Notes: generated by a model from the sequence alone, not told the origin. 64,000 bases of DNA from Chloroflexota bacterium (GCA_020161265.1 JAIUOC010000001.1:124001-188000), one strand, 5' to 3'; shown: positions 52,144 through 62,162, counted from the stretch's first letter. Numbers and translations: made by a program.

Positions 52144-52527
52144 ATGCAAATTAAAATGACCAGCGTTTTTGTCGATGATCAAGCCAAGGCCTTGAAGTTT
52201 TATACTGAAGTCTTGGGCTTTATCAAAAAAGTTGAAGTACCAGTTGGCGAATTTTTATGGTTGACCGTGGTTTCGCCTGAAACTCCCGATGAAGTTGAAC
52301 TGGTGTTAGAACCGAATAATCATCCGGCGGCCCAAGCCTACCAAGCTGCCTTGAAAAACGATGGTATTCCCTGTTTGAGCTTGGCGGTCAAAGATATTCA
52401 GGCCGAATATAAGCGTATGCAGGGCTTGGGGGTTGAATTTCGTGGCCCGCCCGCCGAAATGGGGCCAACGCTTGCCACGACCTTCGACGATACCTGTGGC
52501 AATTGGGTTCAAATGTATCAAAGTTAA
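52144..52527 (+). CDS. VOC-superfamily (glyoxalase-like) protein
   Basis: A 127-residue protein of the vicinal-oxygen-chelate fold with two beta-alpha-beta-beta-beta units: KMTSVFVDDQAKALKFYTEV and LSLAVKDIQAEYKRMQGLGV. Metal-ligand positions are not fully evident. Such proteins may be glyoxalases, dioxygenases or resistance proteins; substrate unknown. The ATG at 52144 is preceded by AGGTGGG. Confidence 0.75.
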   Translation: MQIKMTSVFVDDQAKALKFYTEVLGFIKKVEVPVGEFLWLTVVSPETPDEVELVLEPNNHPAAQAYQAALKNDGIPCLSLAVKDIQAEYKRMQGLGVEFRGPPAEMGPTLATTFDDTCGNWVQMYQS

Positions 52528-52562
52528 ACGCCGAGATGTAGGGTAATAGTCCGATAGCTTAA

Positions 52563-53231
52563 TTAATAGATTTGATAGCGCAGCTGCATCTCACGATAAA
52601 TGTTGTTAGCGCCGAGTTGTGCTGCGGCGGCCCAATCTTGCCAAGCAGCGTCGATTTGGCCTGATTCATAATAGGCCTGACCGCGCAGCCTATACAGTGG
52701 CGCGGTTGGTTCAATTGCTAGCAAACCTGTACTTTGATCGATTAAGCCCTGATAATCCTTTAATCCTAAACGTTGCTCGGCTATTGCCAATAAACTACTA
52801 GTTTGGGCTTCCAAGCCTAATTTAACGATCGAGTCAGCCAAGCCTTGCTTGAGTTGAATTTGTTGATCAAGTGTCGCCAACACAATCAGGGCTTGATCAT
52901 CGAATTCAAGCAATACATACTGCATCTGATTGGAGTGCTGGTTAAGCTGCGCCAAAAAACGTAAATCTAAAAAATCGCTTTGACGCGGAATCCACAGCCT
53001 AATTGCTTGTTGGGCAACAACACATTCGACAGCAATCACAATTCCAGCGGCAGTGTGATGCCATGTTTCAATGATAGAGCTTGGCTCGATCGGGCTATTG
53101 GGCTTGGCGGCGAGTGCTTGTAAGAGCTTTTGATAGGGCTTGAATGTAGCATATACACACTCACGATCAGCGATGCTATAACAGTGTTGCTGGTTATTAA
53201 TCAACTCCTCGATGGTTTGCTGAAGTTTCAA
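52563..53231 (-). CDS. Hypothetical protein with TPR-like C-terminus
   Basis: A 222-residue protein starting at a TTG, supported by AAGGAG five bases before it. The last ~60 residues look like a tetratricopeptide pair (AIEPTAPLYRLRGQAYYESG, then QIDAAWQDWAAAAQLG). The N-terminal part is unrecognised. It is divergent from the macrodomain gene with only 21 bp between the starts, so the two may share a promoter region. Confidence 0.55.
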   Translation of the reverse strand: MKLQQTIEELINNQQHCYSIADRECVYATFKPYQKLLQALAAKPNSPIEPSSIIETWHHTAAGIVIAVECVVAQQAIRLWIPRQSDFLDLRFLAQLNQHSNQMQYVLLEFDDQALIVLATLDQQIQLKQGLADSIVKLGLEAQTSSLLAIAEQRLGLKDYQGLIDQSTGLLAIEPTAPLYRLRGQAYYESGQIDAAWQDWAAAAQLGANNIYREMQLRYQIY

Positions 53232-53252
53232 AACGACTCCTTAGAAACGAGA

Positions 53253-53720
53253 ATGAGCATGCTTGAATATTGCCAAGGTGATTTATTAGCTGCAAATACA
53301 GCAGCTTTGGTTAACCCAGTTAATTGTGTGGGAGTGATGGGCAAAGGCTTGGCGCTGCAATTTCGCCAAGCCTTTCCTGCCAATTACCAAGCCTATGTTA
53401 AAGCATGTCGGGCTGGCGAAGTACAGCTTGGCACGATGTTTGTGTTTGTTGAAATGCGTAATCAGCGGCCAACCACGGTCATCAACTTTCCGACTAAGCA
53501 GCATTGGAAGCAGCAATCCAAGATCGTTGATATTGCTACAGGCTTGAATAATTTAATTACCCAACTAACGCGCCGTTCAATTGATTCAATCGCTGTGCCT
53601 GCTTTGGGTTGTGGCTATGGTGGGCTAGCTTGGGCTGAGGTTGAGCCATTGATCATGCAAGCATTTGAGCGTTTGCCCACTATACTAGTGAAAGTATACC
53701 CACCCCAGTCAACGATCTAA
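53253..53720 (+). CDS. Macrodomain protein
   Basis: A 155-residue, single macrodomain protein that probably binds or removes ADP-ribose. Characteristic pieces: GDLLAANTAALVNPVNCVG, VMGKGLALQFRQAFPANYQA, INFPTKQHWKQQSKI and VPALGCGYGGLAWAEVEPLI. The closest pattern is the DarG-type subfamily, but no DarT toxin gene is beside it. Start ambiguous between 53253 and 53259, both with a weak ribosome site. Confidence 0.88.
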   Translation: MSMLEYCQGDLLAANTAALVNPVNCVGVMGKGLALQFRQAFPANYQAYVKACRAGEVQLGTMFVFVEMRNQRPTTVINFPTKQHWKQQSKIVDIATGLNNLITQLTRRSIDSIAVPALGCGYGGLAWAEVEPLIMQAFERLPTILVKVYPPQSTI

Positions 53721-53876
53721 CCCTGATATGAACGAGCGTTACACCTAAACTACGCCTGATCTACAACTCGTGTAACACGCTTGATCACTAGGCCTCTATG
53801 CAATTTACCAGTAGGCTTTGGCCTATAGCTTTTGCCAACCAGAAGCTAGCTGTAAATGTATTGGAGGAATTCAACA

Positions 53877-55337
53877 ATGGTCAAACTACGTCGGATGGTA
53901 CTCTTAATGAGTTTGCTCTTGGCCGGACTGGTTCCTTGGGATGTTGCTCAAGTGTATGCAGCGGCGACGGTTCCAAGCAGCTATCGTTTGCCAATTAATG
54001 GCAGTGCTACCCTGACCCAAGGCCCAGGCTGTGGGTTTTCGCATGGTAATAGCCCAGAGGCAATTGATATCGGTGGTATAGCGCTGAATCGACCAATTAT
54101 CGCTACCTTTTTTGGTACAGTGGTCTATCGGAATGAGGATTCCACCTATGGCAAAATGATTAAGCTACAACATCCTGATGGTAATGTTAGTTGGTATGCT
54201 CACTTAAATGCATATTCAGTCGCGCTTGGCGAAGTTGTTGCCCAAGGCCAAGAAATCGGTTTAGCTGGCACAACTGGTAATTCGACCGGGGTGCATTTGC
54301 ACTTTGAGGTACACAATAGCCAAGGTGGTTGGCTGAGTGTGCGCTATTTGCCCGGAATTACTTGGGAAGTAAGCGCCGAAGCACCCTGCACCGCTGCCGA
54401 ACCCGATGGCTGGGTTAATTATACTGGCTCAACCCGTTCTAATGTGGCTCAAGGTAAAAACGCGGTTCAATCGAGCACCCTCGCTCCGCAACATGGCGCA
54501 AGCGTAGCGGTTGACGGCAATCCTGATGGCTATGGTACGATCACCCACACCAACTATGATGTGAGCGCTTGGTGGCAGGTTGATCTTGGTCGGAATTTCA
54601 ATATTACGAGCATTGATCTTTGGAATCGGACTGATTGTTGTGCTGAACGGCTGCGCAAAATCTATGTTTTTGCTTCGTCAGATCCGTTTCCAGTGACGAA
54701 TCTGAGCCTGACCGATTTACTTAATCGCCCAAATACTGTTTCGTGGTATCGCGCTGATCCGCTGAGCGCTCAAAAGATCAGTTTTAATACCAATAATACG
54801 AATATGCGCTATGTGCGGGTTCAGCTTGGTCGGACTGAGTATCTTTCCTTAGCTGAAGTTCAGGTTTGGTCGCAGCCAAACGCCCGCAATAACCTTGCTC
54901 AGGGCAAAAACGCGGTTCAATCGAGCACCTATCATGTGCTCCATGGCGCAGGTATAGCAGTTGATGGCAATACAAGTGGCTATGGTTCATATACCCACAC
55001 CAATTATGATGTTGGCGCTTGGTGGCAGGTTGATCTTGGCGCTAACAAAACAATCGATGCGATTGATCTTTGGAATCGAACTGATTGTTGTGCTGAGCGC
55101 TTGCGCAAGGTTTATGTCTTTGTCTCAAGCGATCCCTTTCCTTCTACCAATGTCAGTTTGAGCGATTTGATTGCCCGCCCAAATACCACCTATTCATTTG
55201 TACATGATCCATTAGGAGTTGAGCAAATTGCGCTTCCATTAGTTGGCACACCCAAAGGCCGCTATGTGCGGATTCAACTTGGCCGAACTGAGTATCTTTC
55301 CTTAGCTGAAGTTCAGGTTTGGAGTAGTGCTCAATAA
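53877..55337 (+). CDS. Secreted M23 peptidase with two fucolectin-like modules
   Basis: A 486-residue secreted protein predicted to cut peptidoglycan cross-links. After a signal peptide, residues ~40-165 are an M23 (LytM-like) domain with zinc ligands in SHGNSPEAIDIG and VHLHFEVH, and WYAHLN. Two F5/8C/fucolectin-like modules follow (NVAQGKNAVQSST..., NLAQGKNAVQSST...), nearly identical at protein level and with long shared DNA stretches. GGAGG precedes the ATG at 53877. Confidence 0.85.
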   Translation: MVKLRRMVLLMSLLLAGLVPWDVAQVYAAATVPSSYRLPINGSATLTQGPGCGFSHGNSPEAIDIGGIALNRPIIATFFGTVVYRNEDSTYGKMIKLQHPDGNVSWYAHLNAYSVALGEVVAQGQEIGLAGTTGNSTGVHLHFEVHNSQGGWLSVRYLPGITWEVSAEAPCTAAEPDGWVNYTGSTRSNVAQGKNAVQSSTLAPQHGASVAVDGNPDGYGTITHTNYDVSAWWQVDLGRNFNITSIDLWNRTDCCAERLRKIYVFASSDPFPVTNLSLTDLLNRPNTVSWYRADPLSAQKISFNTNNTNMRYVRVQLGRTEYLSLAEVQVWSQPNARNNLAQGKNAVQSSTYHVLHGAGIAVDGNTSGYGSYTHTNYDVGAWWQVDLGANKTIDAIDLWNRTDCCAERLRKVYVFVSSDPFPSTNVSLSDLIARPNTTYSFVHDPLGVEQIALPLVGTPKGRYVRIQLGRTEYLSLAEVQVWSSAQ

Positions 55338-55353
55338 GCTGGTTTGGTTTGAT

Positions 55354-55382
55354 CGATGGCTCCTCGCAAGCAGGAGCCATCG
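55354..55382 (+). terminator. Stem-loop after the M23 gene
   Basis: An 11-bp perfect stem CGATGGCTCCT / AGGAGCCATCG with a seven-base loop, 16 bases past the stop. No long T run follows. Confidence 0.65.
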
Positions 55383-55408
55383 TAGCATTTAATGATTGAG
55401 CGAGTAGT

Positions 55409-56230
55409 ATGCCTTCACACATTATTAATTTAGTCGTAGAACGTTTGAGCAGTGTTGTTGGAGTTGAGGCTTTGGTGCTGGGTGGCTCGCGGGCGCGAGG
55501 TAATCATCATTCTGGCTCAGATGTTGATATTGGGATTTATTATCGACAAGATTTAGACATTGCTGCTTTGCAACGCCATGCCCAAGCCCTTGATGATTTG
55601 CAGCGTGAGCAGCTTGTGACCGAAATTGGCGGTTGGGGACCATGGATCAACGGCGGCGGTTGGCTAACGATTCAAGCATTGCCAGTCGATTGGCTGTATC
55701 GCGATTTGCACAAAGTTGAGCAGGTGTTGGCTGCTTGCCAAGCTGGCGAAGTCAGCATTGATTATCAGCCAGGCCATCCTCATGGCTTTGTCTCGGCGAT
55801 TTATCTGGCAGAAGTCGCGCTTTGCCAGCCATTGTACGATCCGCAGGCAACCTTGGCTGGCTTGAAACAACCGCTTGAGATCTATCCGCCAGCCTTGCAA
55901 CAAGCATTTTTGAGACGTTTTTGGGAAGCCGATTTCGCTTTGGCAAATGCGCGAAAAGCGGCCCAGCGTGGCGATTTAGCCTATATAGCGGGTTGTTGCT
56001 TTCGCTCGGTGATGGTACTAACCCAGACGTTATTTGCGCTCAATCAGCAATATTGGATGAACGAAAAAGGTGCAGTGATGTTGGCTAATGGATTTCGCCA
56101 AGTGCCAACTAACTTTGCACAACGAGTGACCCAACTATTCAGCCTGATTCAGCCGCAACCTGAATTAATTGACCAAGCCTTGCAAGAACTTGCAGAACTG
56201 ATTCAGGCTACGGCGACTTTGTTGAAATAG
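55409..56230 (+). CDS. Nucleotidyltransferase-domain protein
   Basis: A 273-residue protein with the nucleotidyltransferase signature LVLGGSRARGNHHSGSDVDI (GS...DxD) near residues 20-40. The helical C-terminus resembles aminoglycoside adenylyltransferase-like proteins. Function as an antibiotic- or toxin-related transferase is possible, but substrate cannot be read from the sequence. Confidence 0.75.
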   Translation: MPSHIINLVVERLSSVVGVEALVLGGSRARGNHHSGSDVDIGIYYRQDLDIAALQRHAQALDDLQREQLVTEIGGWGPWINGGGWLTIQALPVDWLYRDLHKVEQVLAACQAGEVSIDYQPGHPHGFVSAIYLAEVALCQPLYDPQATLAGLKQPLEIYPPALQQAFLRRFWEADFALANARKAAQRGDLAYIAGCCFRSVMVLTQTLFALNQQYWMNEKGAVMLANGFRQVPTNFAQRVTQLFSLIQPQPELIDQALQELAELIQATATLLK

Positions 56231-56233
56231 GCG

Positions 56234-58303
56234 CTACACCATCGCCATCTGCTGAATTGCGGTGCGCAAATTGGGGTAGGTAATCAGCGTATTGAGGTTA
56301 ATCCCCAAGCTGACGATGCTTTGGGCAATATCAGGCCGCACCCCAACCAAGGCTACTTTTGCTCCGAGTAACATCGCCGCCCGGGCAATTTGCATGAGCG
56401 AGCTAGCAACATGAGTATCGACCATCGAAACCCCAGTAATATCGAGCAGCACCCGACTAGCCTGTTGTTCGTTAATGCCATTCAGCACCGTTTCAGTGAT
56501 TTGTTGGGCACGCTCAGTGTTGATGCTGCCAATTAAGGGAATGAGCAAGACCCCTGGTAATAAAGGAATTAATGGGCAACCAAGCTCTAAAATTGTTTTG
56601 GATAACGCATTTTCCCGATCGACTGCTCCGCGCAAAACCTCGCGTTCAGCATCAAGGGTTGACTCAAGCGCCTCATGTTCCAGTGAACTGCCCAAAATCG
56701 AGGCCCAGATATACAAACTATTGATATCAGCGATCGTTTTTTGGACATCAGCATGGCCAAAAGCCAAAATGCCCCAATCGTGACTGGCAGTGACGATCGG
56801 CACACACGCAACGTAGCCGCTGCTATTCAATTGGCGAGCTTGCTCTAGAAATTCGGCTGGCGGAAATTCGCTACCGCGACAATGGCTGCCTGCTTTGATT
56901 GTTGACGAGCCATCTTTACTGTAAATGCTGGCAAGTCGTAAAAAGCCTGGTTTCTGCTCATCCCATAGCGCTAGACAAGCGATCGAAACTGGCAAGCGCT
57001 GCATCCACGCCAATTTGCCAGTTTGTTGTTTTTGATTTGAAACCAAGAGCATGCTTAGTTCATGGTTGGCAGCAAGTAGCCGATCAAGCCCGGTAATTTC
57101 GTTGCGTTGCAGTTCAAGCACGGTATGCAGCAAGCTCGTATGGGCAGTGGCAAGCAACCCGCTAATCTGATCGGCAGGTAAATCGGCTTGGGCTAATTCT
57201 TGATGAGCGGCAGCAGCAAACACCTGATACAGCACCGAAAGCGTATCCGATTTGGAGCTAACCGTGATAATTGCATGCCATGCAGCGAGATAATCGACCT
57301 CAACGGTTTGGACCTCGATCTTCGCCTGAAGTGCCTGGATCAGGCTGCGAATGCCTTGATTGCTTTCATTGAGACTGAGATTGGGATCGATTGGCACAGG
57401 ATAATAGAGCACTTGTTGCATCCGTTGGGCTAATTGATCGGCCCAATGCTGCTGTTTGGGCGCAACTGTACTGGTATTAATCCCGGTATAAACATCTTTA
57501 CAGCCACACGATTGCCGCCAAATTGGGATGGTTGGCACGTAGATTGGGTCGTTTGAAACTGATTTGCCCGCGATCAACTCAATAACAGTATCGGCGGCGA
57601 TGCTGCCAAGCAATTGAGGTTGCTGGCGCACGGTGGTTAATGGTGGGTTGGCATGTTGGGCAATATTGGCATCATCAAATCCCACCACCGCCATATCGTG
57701 TGGCACTCGATAACCCTTAGTTTCCAAGGCCATCATTACGCCAACTGCTTGTTGATCGTTGGCGGCGACCACGGCACTAAAATTTAAACCATTGGCAATC
57801 AACGGATAGAAGGCATGTTCGGTGCGGCCCTCGGTATAATCGCCAACATCGACCACCCAAGCCGGGTTAGGTGTGATGCGATGTTCTTTGAGTACATCGC
57901 AATATACCGTGTAGCGATCGCGCATATCGCTATTATTAAAATTGCCAACGAAGGCGATTTTACTATGACCATGCTCAATTAGGTGTTCGACCATCGCACG
58001 GGCGCTTTGGTTGTTATCGGGCATGACCAGCGGAAAGCGCTCACCAGCATGGGGGGCACTAATGACGACGGCTGGCACATTGGTCGCTAGTTCATTTAAC
58101 CCAGTCGGATCGATAATCACGATCCAGGCTTTGATATGCTGTTTGGCCAGTTGGTTGTTGATCAGGTGTTGGGGAGCGCCTTGTACCGCAATCAAGTCAT
58201 AGTGATGCTTGCGTAAACTTTGCAAAATACCTTCCATTACGCCTGTCATAAATTCGCCAGCGAGAGATGGTGCAATGAAACCAATTGCCTGCCTGCTAGC
58301 CAT
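56234..58303 (-). CDS. LacI-like ligand-binding domain fused to a STAS domain
   Basis: A 689-residue protein. Residues ~1-270 resemble the sugar-binding half of LacI-family repressors (AIGFIAPSLAGEFMTGVMEG, IAFVGNFNNSDMRDRYTVYC, AVVGFDDANIAQHANPPLTT), but there is no N-terminal helix-turn-helix. A helical and GAF-like middle section follows. Residues ~585-689 are a STAS domain of RsbR type (VLLDITGVSMVDTHVASSLM). Likely a cytoplasmic sensor in a partner-switching pathway; inferred. GAGGAG before the ATG at 58303 fixes the start. It is convergent with the nucleotidyltransferase gene. Confidence 0.78.
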   Translation of the reverse strand: MASRQAIGFIAPSLAGEFMTGVMEGILQSLRKHHYDLIAVQGAPQHLINNQLAKQHIKAWIVIIDPTGLNELATNVPAVVISAPHAGERFPLVMPDNNQSARAMVEHLIEHGHSKIAFVGNFNNSDMRDRYTVYCDVLKEHRITPNPAWVVDVGDYTEGRTEHAFYPLIANGLNFSAVVAANDQQAVGVMMALETKGYRVPHDMAVVGFDDANIAQHANPPLTTVRQQPQLLGSIAADTVIELIAGKSVSNDPIYVPTIPIWRQSCGCKDVYTGINTSTVAPKQQHWADQLAQRMQQVLYYPVPIDPNLSLNESNQGIRSLIQALQAKIEVQTVEVDYLAAWHAIITVSSKSDTLSVLYQVFAAAAHQELAQADLPADQISGLLATAHTSLLHTVLELQRNEITGLDRLLAANHELSMLLVSNQKQQTGKLAWMQRLPVSIACLALWDEQKPGFLRLASIYSKDGSSTIKAGSHCRGSEFPPAEFLEQARQLNSSGYVACVPIVTASHDWGILAFGHADVQKTIADINSLYIWASILGSSLEHEALESTLDAEREVLRGAVDRENALSKTILELGCPLIPLLPGVLLIPLIGSINTERAQQITETVLNGINEQQASRVLLDITGVSMVDTHVASSLMQIARAAMLLGAKVALVGVRPDIAQSIVSLGINLNTLITYPNLRTAIQQMAMV

Positions 58304-58568
58304 ATGCAAACTCCTCGAAAAACAACAACAACCTCGTCGAAACTAGCTATCTAGCTGAGTATGGCACTAATTATCGGCTCTGACAAGTACTGAAACAGTG
58401 GTTAATCTGGCTGCTTTTCTACTATGCCAGCTCAATCTTGCTGCGGCAATGGGTATTCAGTCGCCAATTGCTTAGGTCGGGGCTACCCCTTAGGCAATTG
58501 ACGACTTGCTATTTATCAAAAACGGCTTAAGATGGAGCCATGGATTGATCATATGTGGAGGAGTATCG

Positions 58569-59786
58569 ATGATCCATTCAACCTACGCTGAAGTATTTAA
58601 TCCGCAGTTCGTTCAAGACCCCTTCCCCACCTATGCGGCTTTGCGTGCCGAAGCCCCTATTCACCGAATTAGCCTGCCCGATGGTCGTGGCTTGTGGATG
58701 ATTACCCGTTTTGAGGATGTTAAAGCCGCACTGAAAGATCCGCGTTTTATCAAAAATTGGCGGAAAGTGCTCAATCCCGAAGAGCAAAAGCTGATGCCAG
58801 TGATGCCGCCTGTGGTGCAATTGTTGTTTAAACATTTGTTAGCGATTGATCCACCCGATCATACGCGGATTCGTGGGATGGTGCATAAAGCCTTTACCCC
58901 TCAATTGGTTGAGCAACTACGCCCACGCATTCAGCAAATTGCCGATGATTTGCTCGATGCAATGTTGGCTGGCCCACGCAGCACCGATTTGCTGACAGCC
59001 TATGCTTTTCCACTGCCCTTGACCGTCATTGCCGAATTGCTAGGAATTCCGCTTGATCATCGCGAAAAATTCCGGTATTGGTCGGGCTTGGTTGTGACCG
59101 TCGATCCCTCTCCGGATCGTTTTACGCGCATGGCGGGTGAGATGGAGGAGTTTGGCAATTATCTGCGTGAATTATTCGCTGAAAAACGTGCCAACCCCGC
59201 CAACGATTTAACGAGTGCTTTGGTGCAGGTTGAAGAAGCAGGCGATAAACTGACCGAGCAAGAGTTGTTTTCGCTGGTGTTTTTCTTGTTGATTGCTGGC
59301 CATGAAACCACGGTCAATTTGATTGGCAATGGTATATTGGCCTTATTACAACACCCTGAGCAATTGAATTTGCTGCGCGAAAATCCCGACCTGATTCGTA
59401 ATGCCGTCGAAGAATTGCTGCGTTACGATAGCCCGGTCGAGACCTCAACAATTCGCTGGGCTTGCGAAGATCTAGAGTTTGCTGGAGCGAAGATTCCGCG
59501 TGGCGAGCAAATTCTAGCGGTGATCACCTCAGCAAATCGTGATCCTCAGCATTTTGTTGCACCTGATCAGCTGGATATTACGCGCACTGAGCATAACCAC
59601 ATTGCTTTTGGTCATGGCATTCACTATTGTTTGGGTGCGCCATTGGCACGACTTGAAGGCGCAATTGCGATTAATTCGTTGGTGCAGCGATTGCCCCATT
59701 TACGTTTAGCAGTGCCTGCCCATGAGTTGATTTGGCGGCCTGGCATGCTGATTCGTGGCATGATCGAAATGCCTGTCGAATTTTAA
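58569..59786 (+). CDS. Cytochrome P450
   Basis: A 405-residue bacterial P450 monooxygenase. The I-helix oxygen-binding motif is AGHETT, the ExxR lies in EELLRYDSPVET with its Arg pair, and the heme-ligand loop is FGHGIHYCLGAPLARLEG with the axial Cys. No membrane anchor or reductase domain. GGAGGAG precedes the ATG at 58569. No ferredoxin is adjacent; substrate unknown. A strong terminator follows. Confidence 0.92.
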   Translation: MIHSTYAEVFNPQFVQDPFPTYAALRAEAPIHRISLPDGRGLWMITRFEDVKAALKDPRFIKNWRKVLNPEEQKLMPVMPPVVQLLFKHLLAIDPPDHTRIRGMVHKAFTPQLVEQLRPRIQQIADDLLDAMLAGPRSTDLLTAYAFPLPLTVIAELLGIPLDHREKFRYWSGLVVTVDPSPDRFTRMAGEMEEFGNYLRELFAEKRANPANDLTSALVQVEEAGDKLTEQELFSLVFFLLIAGHETTVNLIGNGILALLQHPEQLNLLRENPDLIRNAVEELLRYDSPVETSTIRWACEDLEFAGAKIPRGEQILAVITSANRDPQHFVAPDQLDITRTEHNHIAFGHGIHYCLGAPLARLEGAIAINSLVQRLPHLRLAVPAHELIWRPGMLIRGMIEMPVEF

Positions 59787-59788
59787 TT

Positions 59789-59827
59789 AAAAAACGCCGT
59801 CTAGTTTAAGGCTAGACGGCGTTTTTT
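59789..59827. terminator. Bidirectional rho-independent terminator
   Basis: A perfect 16-bp inverted repeat, AAAAAACGCCGTCTAG against its complement, with a seven-base loop and T runs on both strands. It serves the P450 gene and the convergent amidase gene. Confidence 0.95.
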
Positions 59828-59830
59828 AAT

Positions 59831-62077
59831 TTATTGCTTGGTAATTAGCGGTAAAAAGTTGATATTCGTTTCGGCGCTTGAATTCAGTAAGAGCACAGCG
59901 CTGCGTTCAGGGTCGGCGCTGGTTTGAGCTTTAACCCACACTTGATCAGTCGCTGGGCTTGGCCCCGCTGGCAGATCGACGCGTAGCGTGATCGTTTGGC
60001 TGGCATTTGGTGCAAGATTGTTGGGCAAAGCACTCGTTATTGTAGTTGGCCAAGTATTGCCGGTGAGGTTGAGGCTAATTGGCACGGTTTGTTGGCTGAG
60101 GTTGCGCAAGGTCAAGGTGTAGGTGATGCTCGTGCCATGCAGGTTGCTTTGTGCAAGTTTGGGTGTAGTCAAACTAATAAGGCTCGATTGCACTTCCACA
60201 TCAGTCGCTTTGACAAAGCCAAAACGATGGTTGAAATTAATTTGATAATACTTGGTTTGGCCACTGACAACGATGTGTGAGCTTGGGTCAAGGGTTGGGG
60301 TATAGACTGGCGAATAGTAGTAGGTGCTAGTGTACAGCTGGGTTGCTACCACAATATTATCGGCGGGCAAGCTGTAAATTGAAGTGATTGCCTGTGGCGA
60401 AATGCCCTGTGGATAGGCCGCAGCCTCGGGATACGCCCGCCCATAGACTGGAATGGTGGCTTGACCAACTTTTGGGCGTACCTTTAGCCCTTGGCCCGCC
60501 GTGGTATTTGAGCCATCGGGGTTGTGGAACCATGCTTTCTGACCGCCAAAATAAATCGCCTGCCAATCGCCTTGTTGATCAGCGACCACATAGGTTTGGC
60601 CAGTTACGGCTTTATTGGCCCAGTTGTTGGCGTGAGTCGGAGTTGAGCCAATATATTGATTGCTAATCAATGGCGAGTTGGCGTTGGGTTGGGTGTGCAA
60701 ATAGAGAAAATTAGCGCTTTGGGTTGGTACATCGCGGCAATCATTGCTGCTGTAGCAATAGGTCAAAGCGGGCATGTTGCTATCGAAATTGGGATTAATG
60801 GTAACCAACTGCGGATCGGGATTGCTGATAGGCGCGGGGCCGCCACGCACCAAATCCATATAATGTGCCCAATCCCAAAATGGGCCTGGGTCCCAGTGCA
60901 TGCCTGGTTGATGTTGCGGCAGTGGCCCAGGCAACTCGTCATGGCCGATAATATGGCTGCGATCAAGCGGAATTCGGTATTTATCGGCAAGATAGCGGGT
61001 CAGTTGCGCCGAGGATTGATACATCGCTTCGCTATACCAGGTTGCCCCTTCGATCGCGTAGCCTTCATGTTCGATACCAATTGAATGGCCGTTAACATCC
61101 CAATTGCCAGCATGCCAAGGTACATTTTTATTCTCGACCATCTGGGCAATATGCCCATCGCTGGCGCGGATGACATAATGGGTTGATGCCCCAGTGGCCG
61201 GATTTTGAAACACATTGACGGTTTGGGTGTAGGTGATTTCGGTGTCGTGAATCAAAATATAGCGAAAATCTAAGCCATCAACTGGGCGATTGGCCAAATC
61301 GTAGTTACCATAATCACCGCGATCATTGGGATTATTCAAGGCATAGGCTGCTGGAATCACTTCGCAATTGAGCGCCGTTGGGCAATCCAAGGGGAAATCA
61401 TTACCCAAATACAGCTGCAAGCTAGCGGCACTTTGGCGATTGATTGTGACTATACTTGGGGCAAGTGTTAGCACTTCGCCGTTGTCGATTGTGCGGGTTG
61501 CACCTTGTTGCAAGGTTGCATAGACCCGATCGGCGAAGCCAAACGCGGTCGAACGCTCTTTGCTGCCGCTATACAATGCCACCGCACCATACCAATCGGC
61601 AAGATTGTTGGGCAATTCCGGGTTGATGCTGCGGCTATATTCGGCCAACAAAGCCGCGCCACCGCGAATATTCTGTACTGGATCATTGATTAATGTGCTA
61701 GTTGGTTGACCAAGGAGTTTGGCAGCTTGAGCTAAAGTTTGCAATTCGTCAGGTTGTTTGAGCGGTGCGACCCAATCAAGGCCTTTGCTAGCGTGCCAAT
61801 GGCTCAAATCGATTTGGGTTAAGTGCATCATTCCATAGCCGCCGCTGGTGCTGGGCTGGCCTGCATGGTGCTCCCAGCGCGAAAGATTGTAGCTCAGCGC
61901 TAGCAATAATTCGCTTGGTACATGGAATTCAGCGGCAGCTGCGGTGAAAGCTATGAGCAAATTGCTGGCGGCTGGGGTTGGGTTGTTGGCAATGGTTGGC
62001 AATGGTTGGTAGCCAAGGCCCAGCCCTAAAATAACAAAAACGATCAACAAGCGTGATCGTAACCAACGTTGGTTCAT
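59831..62077 (-). CDS. Secreted N-acetylmuramoyl-L-alanine amidase
   Basis: A 748-residue secreted peptidoglycan hydrolase. After a signal peptide, residues ~45-190 look like a lysozyme/SLT-type domain (VPSELLLALSYNLSRWE, GGYGMMHLTQ). Residues ~255-400 are an Amidase_2 domain with zinc ligands in ILIHDTEI, SIGIEHEGYA and HIIGHDELPGP. SH3-like segments follow, and a DUF11-like beta domain ends the protein (SALPNNLAPNASQTITLRVD). Probably aids lysis of other bacteria or wall turnover; the role is inferred. Confidence 0.85.
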   Translation of the reverse strand: MNQRWLRSRLLIVFVILGLGLGYQPLPTIANNPTPAASNLLIAFTAAAAEFHVPSELLLALSYNLSRWEHHAGQPSTSGGYGMMHLTQIDLSHWHASKGLDWVAPLKQPDELQTLAQAAKLLGQPTSTLINDPVQNIRGGAALLAEYSRSINPELPNNLADWYGAVALYSGSKERSTAFGFADRVYATLQQGATRTIDNGEVLTLAPSIVTINRQSAASLQLYLGNDFPLDCPTALNCEVIPAAYALNNPNDRGDYGNYDLANRPVDGLDFRYILIHDTEITYTQTVNVFQNPATGASTHYVIRASDGHIAQMVENKNVPWHAGNWDVNGHSIGIEHEGYAIEGATWYSEAMYQSSAQLTRYLADKYRIPLDRSHIIGHDELPGPLPQHQPGMHWDPGPFWDWAHYMDLVRGGPAPISNPDPQLVTINPNFDSNMPALTYCYSSNDCRDVPTQSANFLYLHTQPNANSPLISNQYIGSTPTHANNWANKAVTGQTYVVADQQGDWQAIYFGGQKAWFHNPDGSNTTAGQGLKVRPKVGQATIPVYGRAYPEAAAYPQGISPQAITSIYSLPADNIVVATQLYTSTYYYSPVYTPTLDPSSHIVVSGQTKYYQINFNHRFGFVKATDVEVQSSLISLTTPKLAQSNLHGTSITYTLTLRNLSQQTVPISLNLTGNTWPTTITSALPNNLAPNASQTITLRVDLPAGPSPATDQVWVKAQTSADPERSAVLLLNSSAETNINFLPLITKQ

Positions 62078-62162
62078 TATTGCTTCCTCAACAACTAAAA
62101 GACCCTACTCATGGGTTTAGTATACCTGCTTAAAATTGATTAAGAACTGAGAGTTAGCTGAG

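Noticed and set aside
56234..58303. Repressor acting on the 22.4-kb palindrome
   Set aside because: The protein has no helix-turn-helix in front of the ligand-binding domain.
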